The notes under the pieces were generated by a model. It was not told the origin of the DNA, did not search any database, and saw only the letters and a program-made list of their open reading frames with translations. Of a stretch of 64,000 nucleotides of DNA, positions 23,845-36,373 are shown one piece after another. The translations under genes were made by a program, and so were the position numbers. How positions within the stretch are numbered: position 1 is the first letter of the stretch; each line of letters starts with the position of its first letter. Source of the stretch: Symsagittifera roscoffensis (Eukaryota; Xenacoelomorpha; Acoela; Convolutidae); the NCBI RefSeq assembly GCF_963678635.1, contig NC_087069.1:10871206-10935205 (forward strand), read 5' to 3'.

Positions 23845-24510
23845 ATGATAACAGTCGAAAACGACTATGAACCTATCATATATGAACAACCTTTTACATC
23901 ACATATATATGAAAATCAATTGGAACTCCTTCACAATTTTTACATTGAACCCATCAACACTACACAAACTGCACAAGAAAAAAACGAAATTAACACGGTA
24001 ATTAAACCCGATGAAAAAGACAAAACAAAATGTTCAAACACAAATCATATTTATCAAAATATACAAAAAGAACAACCCAGAGAAAAAATTTGGACAATGC
24101 CATTTCTCTTAGAAAGTCCAAAAAACAAACAGTTTCAACCACCAGAACTTGAAATTGATTTTTTATTTGATTCAGGAGCAGAATCAAACATAATTAATAT
24201 TCCCACATGGAATGAAATCAAAACATTACATCCAAAATTAACGCCTCTTGCAACCTCTAGTAAACTAGCAATAGCACAAGGATCAACAATTGTAAGTATT
24301 GGAAAAATCCAATTATTCCTTCTCCCCACAAGAACAATGGAGCAAAATAAAATTCTAAACAAACCATTTAAACAAATATTTCATATCACTGATATTAAGC
24401 ACAATATCCTTGGCATACCATTAATATCTAAATATATACCAACAATCAACATCTTAAATAGTAAATTACTAATCAAGATAAGTACACAAAAACAAAAAAT
24501 ACAGCACTAA
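23845..24510 (+). CDS. Retroelement aspartic protease region
   Basis: 221 codons. The retropepsin active-site signature is FDSGAESNII, with D109-S110-G111-A112. The flap and helix follow, and the closing ITDIKHNILGIPLI is the ILG-type second hydrophobic motif. Role: cleavage of the gag-pol precursor. The first about 100 residues are an acidic linker. The frame ends at TAA at about 24508, where the finger part of reverse transcriptase should begin; that part is missing. It is the best-preserved enzyme domain of the element. Confidence 0.82.
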   Translation: MITVENDYEPIIYEQPFTSHIYENQLELLHNFYIEPINTTQTAQEKNEINTVIKPDEKDKTKCSNTNHIYQNIQKEQPREKIWTMPFLLESPKNKQFQPPELEIDFLFDSGAESNIINIPTWNEIKTLHPKLTPLATSSKLAIAQGSTIVSIGKIQLFLLPTRTMEQNKILNKPFKQIFHITDIKHNILGIPLISKYIPTINILNSKLLIKISTQKQKIQH

Positions 24511-25800
24511 CATTTTTTCAAAGATTAAATTAACAACCACCATTCTTTTCAAAGTTTTATCCAATTTATAACATGAACAATCACAACGTTTAACACAATT
24601 TGTTATTGGAAATCAACAATATGAATTTAACCGCCTATTCTATGGAATTTCCATAGGACCAGCAGCTTTTTCAGCTTTTATGAGTAAAATTTTTAGACCA
24701 CTAATACTCAAGAAAAGCGCAATCACCTATTTAGATGATGTTTTTATGCAATCACAGACAAAAGAAGAAATGTTTACAGTTTTAGAACACTATCATAAAA
24801 CACTTCTGAACAAAAATCTGAAGGCAGCTCCCGATAAATCACACTTCTTTTTAACACGAGTTAAATTTTTAGTAAATTATATAGAAAGAAACACAATCAC
24901 TCCATTAAAATCACGCATTGATGCTATTCAGAAACTTCAACAACCAACAAACAAAAAGAAAATCCAAGAATTCCTTGGAATGTTAAATTTCTTAAGCAAG
25001 TACGTTTACAAAATGCAATTATATTTAAGACCGTTCTATAATATCCTCAGACAACAAAATAATTTTGAATGGACCACTGAACATCAAACGCGATTTGAAG
25101 AAATTAAAAAACTTTCAACTGAACAAATTTCAAACACAATTCCAGATCCAAATTAACCAATCTATGCAATGTGTGATGCTTCAATTTTTGGCATCGGCGC
25201 AGCATTACTATAATCACATAGTGGTACAAGCAAAATGAACCTTATATCAGCGAATTCCCGATTATTCAAACAAGCAGAGCTACGACTCTCAACTCCAATG
25301 AGAGAATGTACAGCTATAAATTATACACTTACAGAATATGAATTTCTGATACTTGGATCAAAACACCCAACAGTTCTATTCACAGATCACAAACCAATTA
25401 TATTTCTCTTTACACAAAAGTCAAATCCCAACCACCGAGTTTATAGATTTCAATTAATTCTAATGAATTTTCCAAACTTACATATAGTTTGGACAGCAGG
25501 AAAGAATCTTGCACTACCAGTTACATTAAATCGAAATACACCACCTGAATTACTTCACGAAAAACTACAGTTGAAATACCAAAAAATATAAAATTTTACC
25601 TTGCAAAAGATGAAACATCACCCCGACTAGAATGCAAATATGCAGTAAAAACTGACATTGACCAATCACAAATAGATAACCTAGAACAATTCCCACTTTA
25701 CTTAGATTGCCAAAATAATCACTACGAAGTTGATCTTCTAGGAACATCATTTTTCAAACCAATTCCATACTCACAATGGATAAAAAATAACTCCCAATAA
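24511..25800 (+). pseudogene. pol: Reverse transcriptase (palm) and RNase H, truncated and broken
   Basis: RT starts abruptly at FSKI (near 24520), and the residue expected to be the motif-A Asp reads Lys. QYEFNRLFYGI and SIGPAAFSAFM follow. The catalytic YLDD box is Y17-D20 of the frame opening at 24680, and motifs around FLGMLNFLSKYV follow. RNase H shows MCDASIFGIGAALL, the RECTAINYTLTEYE segment and FTDHKP, but the last conserved Asp (ALPDT in relatives) is Val (ALPVT). Stops lie at about 24568, 25154 and 25211. The fingers subdomain is absent, so a deletion of roughly 0.5 kb is inferred between protease and RT. A connection-like segment continues to about 25800. Confidence 0.85.
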
Positions 25801-26040
25801 AAAAGAATAAAACACCACTCGCATAAAAAAGACTTTTTTCCGTTAATTGAAAAAAAAATTTAACTGATAAAATAAATTTATCAGGACCACAAACAAATGT
25901 TTCAAAATACACAATAAATCAAGTTTTTGACCTCCATGACCCACTTGACACAATTCCCTTATCCAAATTAGAAATTGGAAATATTTTTCTCCCTCCAACA
26001 GATAAAATTACACTTGAACTCTTGAAACAATATCAAAATC

Positions 26041-26511
26041 TTGACCCGGAACAATCTATTGCCTTACTACCCAAAAGATTACGCACTACGCGAATTAACT
26101 CAATTACATTCTTTCACAGGTTTAAAAGTTATTCAAAATCAGCCACATACGGAAAAAGAAATAAATGAACAAAGAGACATTCATCATGGAAAACAAAACA
26201 CAAAACCAACTACAACCCAAAACAATACAAAAAAGCTAGATCAAAAAATACCTCAAAAAGAGAGGAAAAAAAGGATAATGATAGAAAAAATTTTACCACA
26301 AGAACATGTCGAGAAATCAGAACATAGAGAGTCATCACGACTTAGAAAACAACCACGTAAAAACTACAAAACATTCACCCCACAATCTAAAATATTAAAG
26401 AAAGTTGAATTTCAAAAAATAACTTTAATTTTAAAATCCTCGCACCTCTCGATCATATTGAATCTTCATTTTTCAAATCAACATGCTGAACAAAAAGCGC
26501 AACAATTCTAG
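26041..26511 (+). pseudogene. Remnant of the integrase C-terminal tail
   Basis: After about 26045 the frame reads NNLLPYYPKDYALRELTQ, then a Lys/Glu/Gln-rich tail. This resembles the end of Gypsy-type Pol. No HHCC zinc domain and no DDE catalytic core is found anywhere between RNase H and env, and the reading frame before 26045 (IFLPPTDKITLELL) looks like sequence preceding an integrase. An internal deletion removing the integrase core is therefore inferred. Confidence 0.55.
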
Positions 26512-27016
26512 TTCAAATTTAGCCAATAGGATTTATTCAATCCGTCACCTTATATAACTATAACACCAACCAACTAGACGAAAGATATTAAACTCCAGGC
26601 ATATCTATAACTATAACTTTACAACCTCCAGGTCAAAAATAAGCAAACCACTCAAACTTGACAACTAAAACAAATACCACCATAATATCATAACCCTCAT
26701 TTATCTAATTACGCAAAAATCAACCATATTTTCCAAACTTAGACCTCAAAAACCCCCCAACCAAAAATGATAAATTAGCCTAAAGTAAAAATACGACCGT
26801 ATTAATTTAGCCTAAAGTACAAAAATCTCAAAAATACCTCAGATCACCTGACAAATAAAAATAAAGCAAGGAAGACCTCCCAAACACCATAAAATTAGCC
26901 CCCAACAACTTTTCACAAAACTCAACCCACTTGTCAAAAAATCAATAAATAACTCGACCAGACTTGAAAATCGCGCCAAACAACATAAAATATTCGACCA
27001 AGAAACCATTTCTTAA
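26512..27016. other. Spacer between pol and env-like gene
   Basis: A/C-rich, stop-dense. It includes two copies of a TTAGCCTAAAGTA motif (about 26775 and 26808). No gene seen. Confidence 0.5.
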
Positions 27017-30000
27017 ATGCTCTTCTCTCGATCAGTCAATACAATTTTCAACATTTTCATAAACTTTTTCACAATACTTAAACTTTTATTCATTTTTCTC
27101 TTTGATACCTTTGAAGCTTTTAGATCAATCAGAATACCTTCAAAAATTGCTAACCAACAATCACACAGTCAGTCTTCACCGACATCATCCCAAGAAAACC
27201 CGACAATACCTACAACTACTCAAAACCCCCAAACATCCCCACGAATTTCTTTCTAAGATAACCCATACACTTTTGAAAGAACGCTTATCTGAACCATTAG
27301 AACTAGTTCAAAGACAGGCACCCCTAAGTGAGCCAACATATAACTTGTACCCAACATTACCACAAGAATTAAGTAGAATAAGAAACATTAGTCAAAACCA
27401 AAATACAGTTGAAATAAATAGACAAATTATACATCCACGACGAAATAGAAATTTTCAAACCTCCCGAGTTCATTTTGATATATCCCAATCACCATCACCA
27501 ATTACTCCAGAAAACCCAAATAGCATATTACCAGAAACCCCTACACTTCTTTCACAACGTACCACCTCAAGTATACCCTCAGATTACTTCGGTTCAACAC
27601 CAACATCTGAAAAAATACGTGACAATCCCTTTAACCCCCCCAACCAAACATCACGACTACCATACTGGACAACACACTCATTCACACAAAGTGAACCAAA
27701 TTTAATAAATGACCCAATAGATATTTCTACGGATACAACAACATCATCTTCACTACCAGAAACATTATCACTACCATCAACACCATCAATAAGCCAGATT
27801 TCACCGACACCTTTCCACCTAAATTTTCCAAATAACCTCGATATCGAGAACAATCATCAACAAATGTCCCTTTAAGATTAGATTGGAACACGTTCAAAGC
27901 ACCCCCACCATTATTTGAACAACATCCAGAAAGTAACCGACTCCACAATTGGGCACTTCATAGACTATAATATAGACAAGACAGCCACGAAGACATTCGT
28001 GACCATAACATCCAAATACTCCAACAAAATAGTCTACAATTAAAATTCGAAAACACGATTAAAATTAACAACATTGTTCAACATCCTTACCCATTAAACC
28101 CACCCAATATAACAGCTCAATCGCTACCACCACCATTTATAACAACTGAAGTAATATATAAGTACGACAGATGTACCAAAAAGAAAATTGGTTACATCAC
28201 ATTTTATAACCCACACTCAGGATTATCATACACATGTATATTCTAAAAGTATTGATATTTCAACAAACCTTTTTTCCATTATTTTCCGATCAGAATACAA
28301 ATCCTTCTCCCCGCACAGGACCCCAGGACTTATTAGTAACACACTACGATTGTGAAGAAAATGAACAAAAAACACTACACAAATATGCAATAAATCAAGT
28401 ATCACAATGCGAAACAGAACCACAAGCTATAGAAACTACAAGTCTAATAGCGACACTGTATTCAAAAGCCCGAGCAACAACAGTCGCAGGATATAAATTT
28501 ACAGCAACATTTTCCGAAAAGAAAGTACATTGTTCACAAGTTTCAAACGGAAATAAAAACTGACTTGACCACGAATCATTCTACCAAAGTAATATCGAAC
28601 GACTTCTATATCTAAATCCCGATGATTGTAAAAAAGAGCTACTCAGACTAAATATCACAAGAAATAAAAACACCGACAGAAAACTAGTATATTTTCAAGT
28701 CTTTGCCGATTCTGTACATCAAGCAGAACTTGAAAGATATCAAGGACATATAAAACTAGATGAAAAATACCCACACAACGGCGCACACGGAAGATTAACT
28801 TATGACATATACGATAAGCACTGGATACCACACATTGGTTTAATAATCCATCAAACTGCAAAGCAGACACAAAAAATAAAGGATATCAAGAAATAATGTT
28901 TTTCGATTGGAAAATACAACTCGAAAAAATACAACTCACACGAGATTTATCCGACAACACAGTGATCTGTCAAGGAATGAGATTACCTTGTAAAAACAAT
29001 CAAGGTTATTGTGGTCCTACAACACGGACACAAGCAACAATTGTTTGGTTTCCCGAAGATACATGCGCAACATTTCAAGTAGCAAAAATACACGCTCGAA
29101 TGATAAAATTTCACGAAAAATATTTTATAGAATCAATTCCATATGAACAAGTCCATCCATCACGAAAACAAAGTACTGATTTTCGAAATCTCCATAATAT
29201 AGAAAATAAATTAACACGTTTCCAAATATATCAAGAAACAGAAATCGCATGCAAATACAGGAACCCACTTTACAAAACACAATATTCTGAAATACTAGTT
29301 GAATACGAAAAAGGTTTCGACATGACCACTGGAAAAATAAAATTTGACCCTTATGCCACAGGTCACCCTATAAACGAAGGAACATCATATATACCAGTTA
29401 ACTTTCAAAAAAGCAATGGTCAACCTGGTGGAAAACTAAAGCCACATGACACTAGAAGCACACATTTACAAGAACTATCATTAATGAATAACACTTATTT
29501 TGGTAATATCCACTATGATATCCACTTAGATATGAAGTTAGACTACACGATTAGTCGAATTTTTAAAGAAATGTCACTCTCCGAATTAGAAACACTTCAC
29601 CAACTATGCGAATTAGAAAGGACACAAATCCTACAATCACTCGCTTTAGCAGTATTAAAAATACCCTACGCAGGATATTTATTGTCAGGAAATAGATCAA
29701 GTTTTCTAGACTACGAAGGAAACATTTTATGGTTTTATACTTGTACCAAAAAAGTATCACCACTATATGTTTTTGAAGATAAACGCTGCTATAAAAGAAT
29801 CCCTATGTTTTATAAAATTAAGGTACATTTTGTTGACACACTTTCAAGACGAACATATTTTTGGGATACCGCAGTCCCATGTGGATCAGAAAATAGCCAC
29901 AATGTAGTACAATTGAACCCTGATGAAGATAAATATTATCTTCTTACTCCATACCCTACCTTAATGCTATCACTCAAAAAATTTTCACCCGAAAGCATCA

Positions 30001-30502
30001 AAGCTATTGCTCGTAATCCAAATATTGGATATCCAAATATTCAAAATCAGATATCCAACACCACATTAGAACACAACAATTCCAAGAATTGTTAACACAA
30101 ATGGACACTATACAAAGACAATCAATTGATCAAAATTTACGAAAACTTGCCAAAACCGCAGGATTTGCAGATATTTATACACAAGATTTTAGCGGATATT
30201 TTAAAGACATTAAAGACTATATATATCTAAACGGTGAAAAATACAGACCACAAGATATTTCACCTACAAATATTTTTAGCTTTGTTACCCTAAAAAATGA
30301 AATTCTCGATTTTCTAGGATGGCCCTATTGCATCTTAGAAAAATTAACTATCCTGTACGCAATGTTTAACTTTATAGGACTTCTTTTTTCACTTTTAAAA
30401 GGAATCTATAACACATGCGCTATACACACAAAAGTAAATAGACAAGCAAGTGTAGCACGCATACTATTTGCAGGATTTTTTGAAATTGTTTTTCATCAAT
30501 AA
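27017..30502 (+). pseudogene. Env-like glycoprotein gene of the retroelement, broken
   Basis: Surface-glycoprotein-like gene downstream of pol. An N-terminal hydrophobic segment (IFNIFINFFTILKLLFIFLF) lies near 27045-27100. A long Ser/Thr/Pro/Asn-rich part follows (27102-27875), then Cys-containing ectodomain pieces (28234-28563 and 28896-30095, including CQGMRLPCKNN, LSGNRSSFLDYEG and TAVPCGSEN). A C-terminal block at 30089-30502 has a predicted membrane anchor (LEKLTILYAMFNFIGLLFSLL). The layout suggests class I- or chuvirus-type Env as captured by some arthropod LTR elements, but I cannot place the family firmly. Breaks: frameshift near 27240, stops near 27876, 28243, 28563 and 28893, frameshift near 30090. 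Not functional as it stands. Confidence 0.65.
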
Positions 30503-30599
30503 ACAAAATTCTTCTAGACGCACAAATAAAAGAATATAATACAAGAACAGCGACAAGACAGAACACATACGACGAAGAACATAATAACATGGAAGTAAC

Positions 30600-32647
30600 A
30601 CCTACCACACCCTAGTTGCCACCCCTACCACATAACCATCCATTATCCTTAGTCCCACGTAATTTCCGAAACCTAGCAATAACACATAACCCAAGTTTTA
30701 GACCAAATATATCGCAAAGTCCCATACAACATTTAATGAAACATCATTCACAAGATGATAATACGTATGAACAAATTATAGAACAACCCCATATCACCGC
30801 TTTTCAGTCTCAAAATAATCATTTTTTATAGCCCACGATGAGCCGACAACTTGGATCCCTACACCGCTCAAATTCCCATCCAACCAACCTCCACACTCCA
30901 ATCCGAATAATCCCTTTTTTGCTTTCCCACCACCCGACTTCCCAACCATTAATATATCATCAAGCACGAATTCGGATACTAACTCAGATATTTCAGTTTT
31001 ATACTCCAGCTCACAACTTCATAACTCTAATATAGAAACCCCTGACAAATTTGCAGGTTCCGAACCATCTCCATCCAATAATTTTAAAACCAACTCCTCA
31101 GTTTTTTCAAAACCCCTTTTCAACCAATCCCACTAAATAATTCACTCCCATCCGGTTCCACTCCTTCTTATGCTTCGCAAGTAAAGCCAACCCACTCTCC
31201 CTTCCATTCCAACCGATCATCTAATAATTCTACAGATACCACCCAAATTTTCCAGGAACTCGATAATTTTATCACCCTACAACAACAGTTAAAACACCCT
31301 AAGACCCTCACCATAAATCAAATTTCATCCACAGTAGAATCCTCAAACCCAACTACTCCTACACACTCCTCAGCTTACACTGCATCATTAGCACAATCAT
31401 CCACATCCACCGAAACATCGAATAGCACTCACCGAGCTTATCGCACTTTTAAACGAAAATTCCCAAATCACCCATTCCCGACCAAACCCGAAACAGCCTG
31501 CGAATATATTAATCACCCACAACACACCAACACGAAAGATTTTCTAGCAATCACGTTACCCTCATTCCCACAATATACATTAAACACACCTAACGACACT
31601 AACGACATACGTAGTTTTGTAGATGAACATGTTTTAATGCCCACACTTCACTGGACAGCATATTACCATTTTACTAATCCCCTTTGCCTGCCACTATCTA
31701 GTACTCATAACGATATAGAAAAGAAAAAAGATATGCTATATAGACTCACCGCAACACTAACACCTAGACAATTTACTTATATAGGATTTTAAAAATTACT
31801 AAAAACATTCACTGCACCACGTGCTAACGAATTTACAATAAAATGTTACGACCATAAAATCATCCGAACTAATCAAGACCAATTTCTAGATGACGACCGC
31901 TTCGCTAACTCACAACTAACAGAAACATTTTTCATAAAAACGTCATATGTATTCGCACTTAATATTTTTGATAGAAAATAAAATCACATCATTTCTGAAG
32001 CACTAACTGATATTCAAGCTTACGAAAGTTTTAAAGACAAATTTCAGTTAATTTCACTAACCTTTCACTTCCTTGCACCACATGAACGCGATTTGCACTG
32101 TTCACTCGACATTATGTTACGCACTAAACAGACTCATACATATACATACTATCGCTTCATACAAAATCATTTTGATTTACATACTCCATCAAGACAACCA
32201 CACCATCGTTTTCAGTTTCTTAACTCGAAGTACACTTCACCATTTTTTCTTAATTTCACCTATTGCATCAAGGATACTAACCTCCACGGCATCCTCCGCA
32301 ATTATGACCCAGTAACACAAATGTATATATTTTGTCGCATCACGAAGACCTTTATCGCCGAAGAATCCAGACCCTTCCGTATCCCACATGAATTTATCCA
32401 GCCTATAGAAATCCCTATATTAGAATTTATTCACAATACTAAATATAATCACAAAATAAGTAACCTCATTCAAAACACACCTTATGAGTTTGCAGTAGGC
32501 ACCGAAGAACTAAAAACCAATAAAGCACTTCAATTGCTTTGGCCACTGCCTCAAACTAAAAATATCATTCGCATACTAGCAAAATTACTAACAACATCGG
32601 ACATCATACACGACATCTTCCCCCACGGCTTTTTCCCAGACGATTAA
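30600..32647 (+). pseudogene. Extra 3' gene of the retroelement, function unknown, broken
   Basis: The first about 900 bp encode, across shifting frames, a Pro/Ser/Asn/His-rich low-complexity protein. From about 31556 one frame continues to the TAA at 32645, interrupted only by stops near 31788 and 31978. The preserved part starts LPSFPQYTLNTPNDTND and ends FPHGFFPDD, and includes 184 uninterrupted codons (32093-32647). The composition is rich in aromatics, Thr, Ile and His, with no domain I recognise. It is followed 3 nt later by an intron. A second structural or accessory gene behind env is unusual for Ty3/Gypsy elements. Confidence 0.55.
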
Positions 32648-32650
32648 CAG

Positions 32651-32738
32651 GTAAGTATAATTTAAATTATATTCTTAACTAATAAAATTAAATTAGTACT
32701 AACCATTCTTTATTCATGTTTCTTTTTTTCATTTCTAG
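32651..32738 (+). other. Consensus 88-bp spliceosomal intron just after the last element gene
   Basis: CAG then GTAAGTATAA as donor, a perfect TACTAAC branch site at 32697-32703, a pyrimidine tract, and TTTCTAG as acceptor 35 nt downstream. It starts 3 nt after the stop codon of the 3' gene. All three intron signals match consensus, which rarely happens by chance. Confidence 0.75.
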
Positions 32739-34251
32739 TCTTCATACCACGATCATCTACAAAAAACAGAAAAGAAAAATAAAAAAAAACTTGTTAAAAC
32801 TCTTCTAAACTTCATTAATATTTTGCACAAGATAATATAATAAAATTCATACCAAAAGTAGTAAATTAATTTATAAATTGTTTCCCCTTAAAGCAGTAAA
32901 TTGAATTACGATGAAAATTTATAACTTTAAATTTCCCCCAAAATAGCAATAAAATTGAAATTCTATGTAATAAATTGATAAAATGAAAATGCAGTAATAA
33001 CCTTTTGATATTTTCATTCACTCGCACAAGAAATCTATCCAAACTCGCACAGCTCGCCCACGAAGAATTGTTTAAATAATGATTTTTTACGTTTCAAGTT
33101 TTCACACTCAACAACTCAACAACTCTAACACACGATAACAAGTTTCAAACTTTCCTTTAACCCGGTTGGAAAGGAAATATTTACTAAACCAAACTAACCA
33201 ACGCAGCTTACTAAACACCACAAATCATAAAATAACAGCATGACTAAGAGAAGAAAACCAACGGTACCCAAACCGGATTAACCCAGTTTAAAACTGGATA
33301 ATTTATTTTTTTGAAGACTATTATAAAGTCTAAGAAAGAAACAATAAAAAAAACACAAAAAAGTCGCAAGACAAACCAATAACAAAAACAATTTGATTTT
33401 TGAAAAAAGGACACAACCAAATAAACATAAGAAAGACCAACATAAACCCAATATAAAACGTTTTCATATAACAGGACCTCTCAAAGAAACCGCACGAAAT
33501 CATACTCCCACTCCTGGCCTAACCCACCAGAGAGGACGTCCTGAGCATGCTCTATAGCCGGCCTAACCCACCGCGCTACATCCACGCTTTGTGACCACAC
33601 TTCTATTTTTAATAAGAGGTACTCAAGGGTGAGTAAATCTTCAAAATAACCGAACTAAAACAAAATGCTTTTGTGAAAACAACTAACTAAATTCATGATT
33701 AAAAAATCTAACTAATAAATTTTTATAAAATGTAAATCATACCTTGCAGTATATAGATCAATACACAATAACAAAGACGAACATCCAAAGAAAAAATGAT
33801 CCCATCACACTCGAACAAGAATGGCTAACCACAACCGATATGCCGTCCACAATCACAACTCAAAGGATTTAGAGTACGACTTGACTTCGCAGAAAAGGAC
33901 TTCATTGAACTAGACCAATGACCACCTCGATGTTCAAGTATACGTACAGATCCGAGTTACGAGCCATCCTTTCCACACCCGATCTCCACGCCATTCCCAG
34001 ACGAGGTTGAACACAAAACAAGTTCTCTACATAATACAGAAAAACCCGTCATAGCAAACCATTTTGAAATCAGATTGACTTCATTGGGTAACACATCGGG
34101 TAACGATTGATGTCCCTAACTCCAGCGTCCTGGAAGTTCGTTAACAAGAGGAACCGGACAAGAATATGATGTTCGCCAAATACCAACGTTCATCATCCAT
34201 CCTTTGAATTGCAGAAAGATAATTCTAAAAACTTCGTAAAACCCGGATGGG
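32739..34251 (+). other. 3' untranslated region of the element
   Basis: A-rich, no gene. At 33516-33528 and 33560-33572 the 13-mer GGCCTAACCCACC is repeated 44 bp apart, in a G+C-rich island (33490-33600) that on the minus strand begins with an A-box-like TAGCGCGGTGGGTTAGG; it might be a tRNA-derived insertion. AACCCGGATGGG directly precedes the 3' LTR; no good polypurine tract is seen there. Confidence 0.5.
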
Positions 34252-34661
34252 TGGAACCTGATCTAAACTATATTTTATGATTGGATGAATTGGATATTTT
34301 ACCACTGTAAAGTATTTAAAATTAACCAATCATAATCCATCTAACTAACAACCCACTTATTTGTAAGTGCTGAAATTACTTGTAATTTCTGCACCAGAGA
34401 GATTTGAATTTAACTTAGAAATTAGTTGTCTCTCCAAGAGAACTTCAGCAGCCGCAACAAACCAGTATACCCTAGATCTATTAAGCCCAGCAAAGACTAG
34501 TTAAACACCCTGAGACTAGAAAGTATAAGAGTAAGATTAGGATCGGTCTTAGACTAAGAAGTTGCACGAATCTATCCGGCCGAAAATAAGATAGCGTGAC
34601 GAGCAGACGGTGTACCCTATCCGAAATTACTCTATGAGTTAACCACATCGGTGTCAACTCA
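34252..34661 (+). repeat. 3' LTR
   Basis: Begins TGGAACCTGATC and ends GTCAACTCA. It is followed by AACT (34662-34665), matching 17748-17751. It differs from the 5' LTR at about a dozen sites, including the palindrome. Confidence 0.9.
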
Positions 34662-36302
34662 AACTTTCAATCCAGCAGCGCGTGTTCATGAAAAGCGATC
34701 GACTGTAACTCAAATAGTTGCCCTTTATTGACCAGTTATTCACAACAATTTTTCGGGTGCGTTGACCACATTAATTTTTACCAAAACTTGACGATTACCT
34801 CGGGGGTAGATATCAATGTGTGCGTATTGGCAGCGTTAGTTCACCCTCAAGGCATCAAAAACCAAAGTTAAAAGCTTTTTCAATGATATCTTCGCCTTTT
34901 CTATTGCTTTAAATGGCCACAATTGAACACGTTGAAAGTGTTAAAGATTTGGGCTTCAGATTTTGTTCTCTTTGTGATTTTGGACTGAACAGACATCCTA
35001 TAGTGGCAAAATGCTCTCAAAAATCATATATCAAACACACTATCCTTTTCTCATTTTTGACACAATTTTAGGGTATTCAAGTCTTTTAGTAGCAATAGTT
35101 GTTGCAGTACGAATTCTCGAGCCGTCTTGAATGAAGAGAATTGTAAAAAGTAGGCCAACTTGCATATTTATGTACAGCAAAAAGTCATTGCAAGATGTCA
35201 TTACTCTTAAGAAATTGACCTGTCTACCTGCACCATAAATTTGAAATCTGACGTTTTGACGTCAAATGAATCCAGGCCAACAAAAAAAATGATCTCATCC
35301 TCCTTCGCCTTCAAAAAACAACACAAAAAACTTCGGAGCCTTATTGCTCACGCCACTAATCAATGGATTCAAGTAGTAACTTGGCCAATGCAATTTTTCA
35401 TCGATTATTCTTTGTATATTGAAAATCTGAAAACAAGATTTAAAAAAAAACACAGTTTGATGGCCTTAAAACTATTTAAAACACCTTAGATTATAGTTTG
35501 AGTTTACTGATGAAATAATCATGACCTCATTGGTAATTTCCACAAACCTATGTCTCCACTAGACTGATTAACCACCGGAAGTATCCCGCTGAGTTGACCT
35601 ATTGGTCCAAAATTTCCCGATATTAGAAAACTTCTTGAGCATTACCATTCAGTTTTTCATGAGTCCTATTTGATTTTTCTGAGTACATTAGCGGATTTGA
35701 ATCCAGACTTCTAGTCTAGATGCCGTACGCTTCTGAGCTTACTTACTCGAGTGTGCTTTTTACGATGTTAAAATAAGGCGAGTTGCAGCTGTTTTTTATC
35801 TGAAATCTAGCATAAGTTAATAATAAAAATTAGAGGTCCCAACCCTGTTATTAACGGCCTTCGCGTGTTCTACTTTCTTAGAGACCTAGCCGTGGGAAGA
35901 TGCTGATTTCTATCTAGAGAGGTTTGCTAGTAGTCTTTCAGTTGTAACGATCATAAGTTTCCATGTCTTATGCAAACATCGAATTGGCTCCCACTGGTTG
36001 AATTACAAGCGCAAGATAGATTGTGTGTCCCTGGCCCACAAACTAAGGCTTATAGGGACTTTTTCTTCACCCATTTAGGAATTGAGTGAACATATGATAC
36101 AAAATATTGGAAAACTTGATCAAAGATATCATAGTGCAGGTTGCCGAGAAGCCTAACAACTGCTCCGACAACTGCTCCGAAACGGGACCTCGACCCACAA
36201 GGAACAACTGATTCTGGTCATGAGCATAATCAGATTTCTGTTTACATATACAGCGATGCTGGAAAAACTATCGTTATAATCACTTTTCATTCTGTCTTTC
36301 AG
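34662..36302. other. Host intergenic or intronic DNA, nothing firm
   Basis: No recognisable gene. An 82-codon frame at 35241-35489 is Lys/Phe-rich and unsupported. Confidence 0.4.
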
Positions 36303-36373
36303 GCATTTCTTCAAATAGAGTGCAAAAGAGTTGGCAAGGAAAATGTGAAGCCTGAGTATAGAACCAACAGCCT
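36303..36373 (+). CDS. Candidate host exon
   Basis: Acceptor TCTGTCTTTCAG, 71 nt reading AFLQIECKRVGKENVKPE..., donor GTAAGTATAT. Both splice sites are good. It does not join the next candidate (36918) in phase, so an exon in between is missing or the gene is decayed. Unidentified. Confidence 0.3.

Larger units (their letters stand above)
17752..34661 (+). mobile_element. 16.9-kb Ty3/Gypsy-type LTR retroelement with env-like and extra 3' gene, defective
   Basis: Two LTRs of 410 bp (exactly 16,500 bp apart) enclose, in order, a leader with a short ORF, an upstream ORF, gag, aspartic protease, RT and RNase H, an integrase remnant, an env-like gene, a further long 3' gene and a 3' region with an intron. 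AACT flanks both ends and the LTRs have TG...CA termini, so this is a genuine insertion. The LTRs differ at roughly a dozen positions (about 3%). Every long gene is broken, the RT fingers and the integrase core are missing, and the copy cannot be autonomous. The sense strand is strongly A- and C-rich. Other partial copies: 8222-8900 and 63401-64000. Confidence 0.92.
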
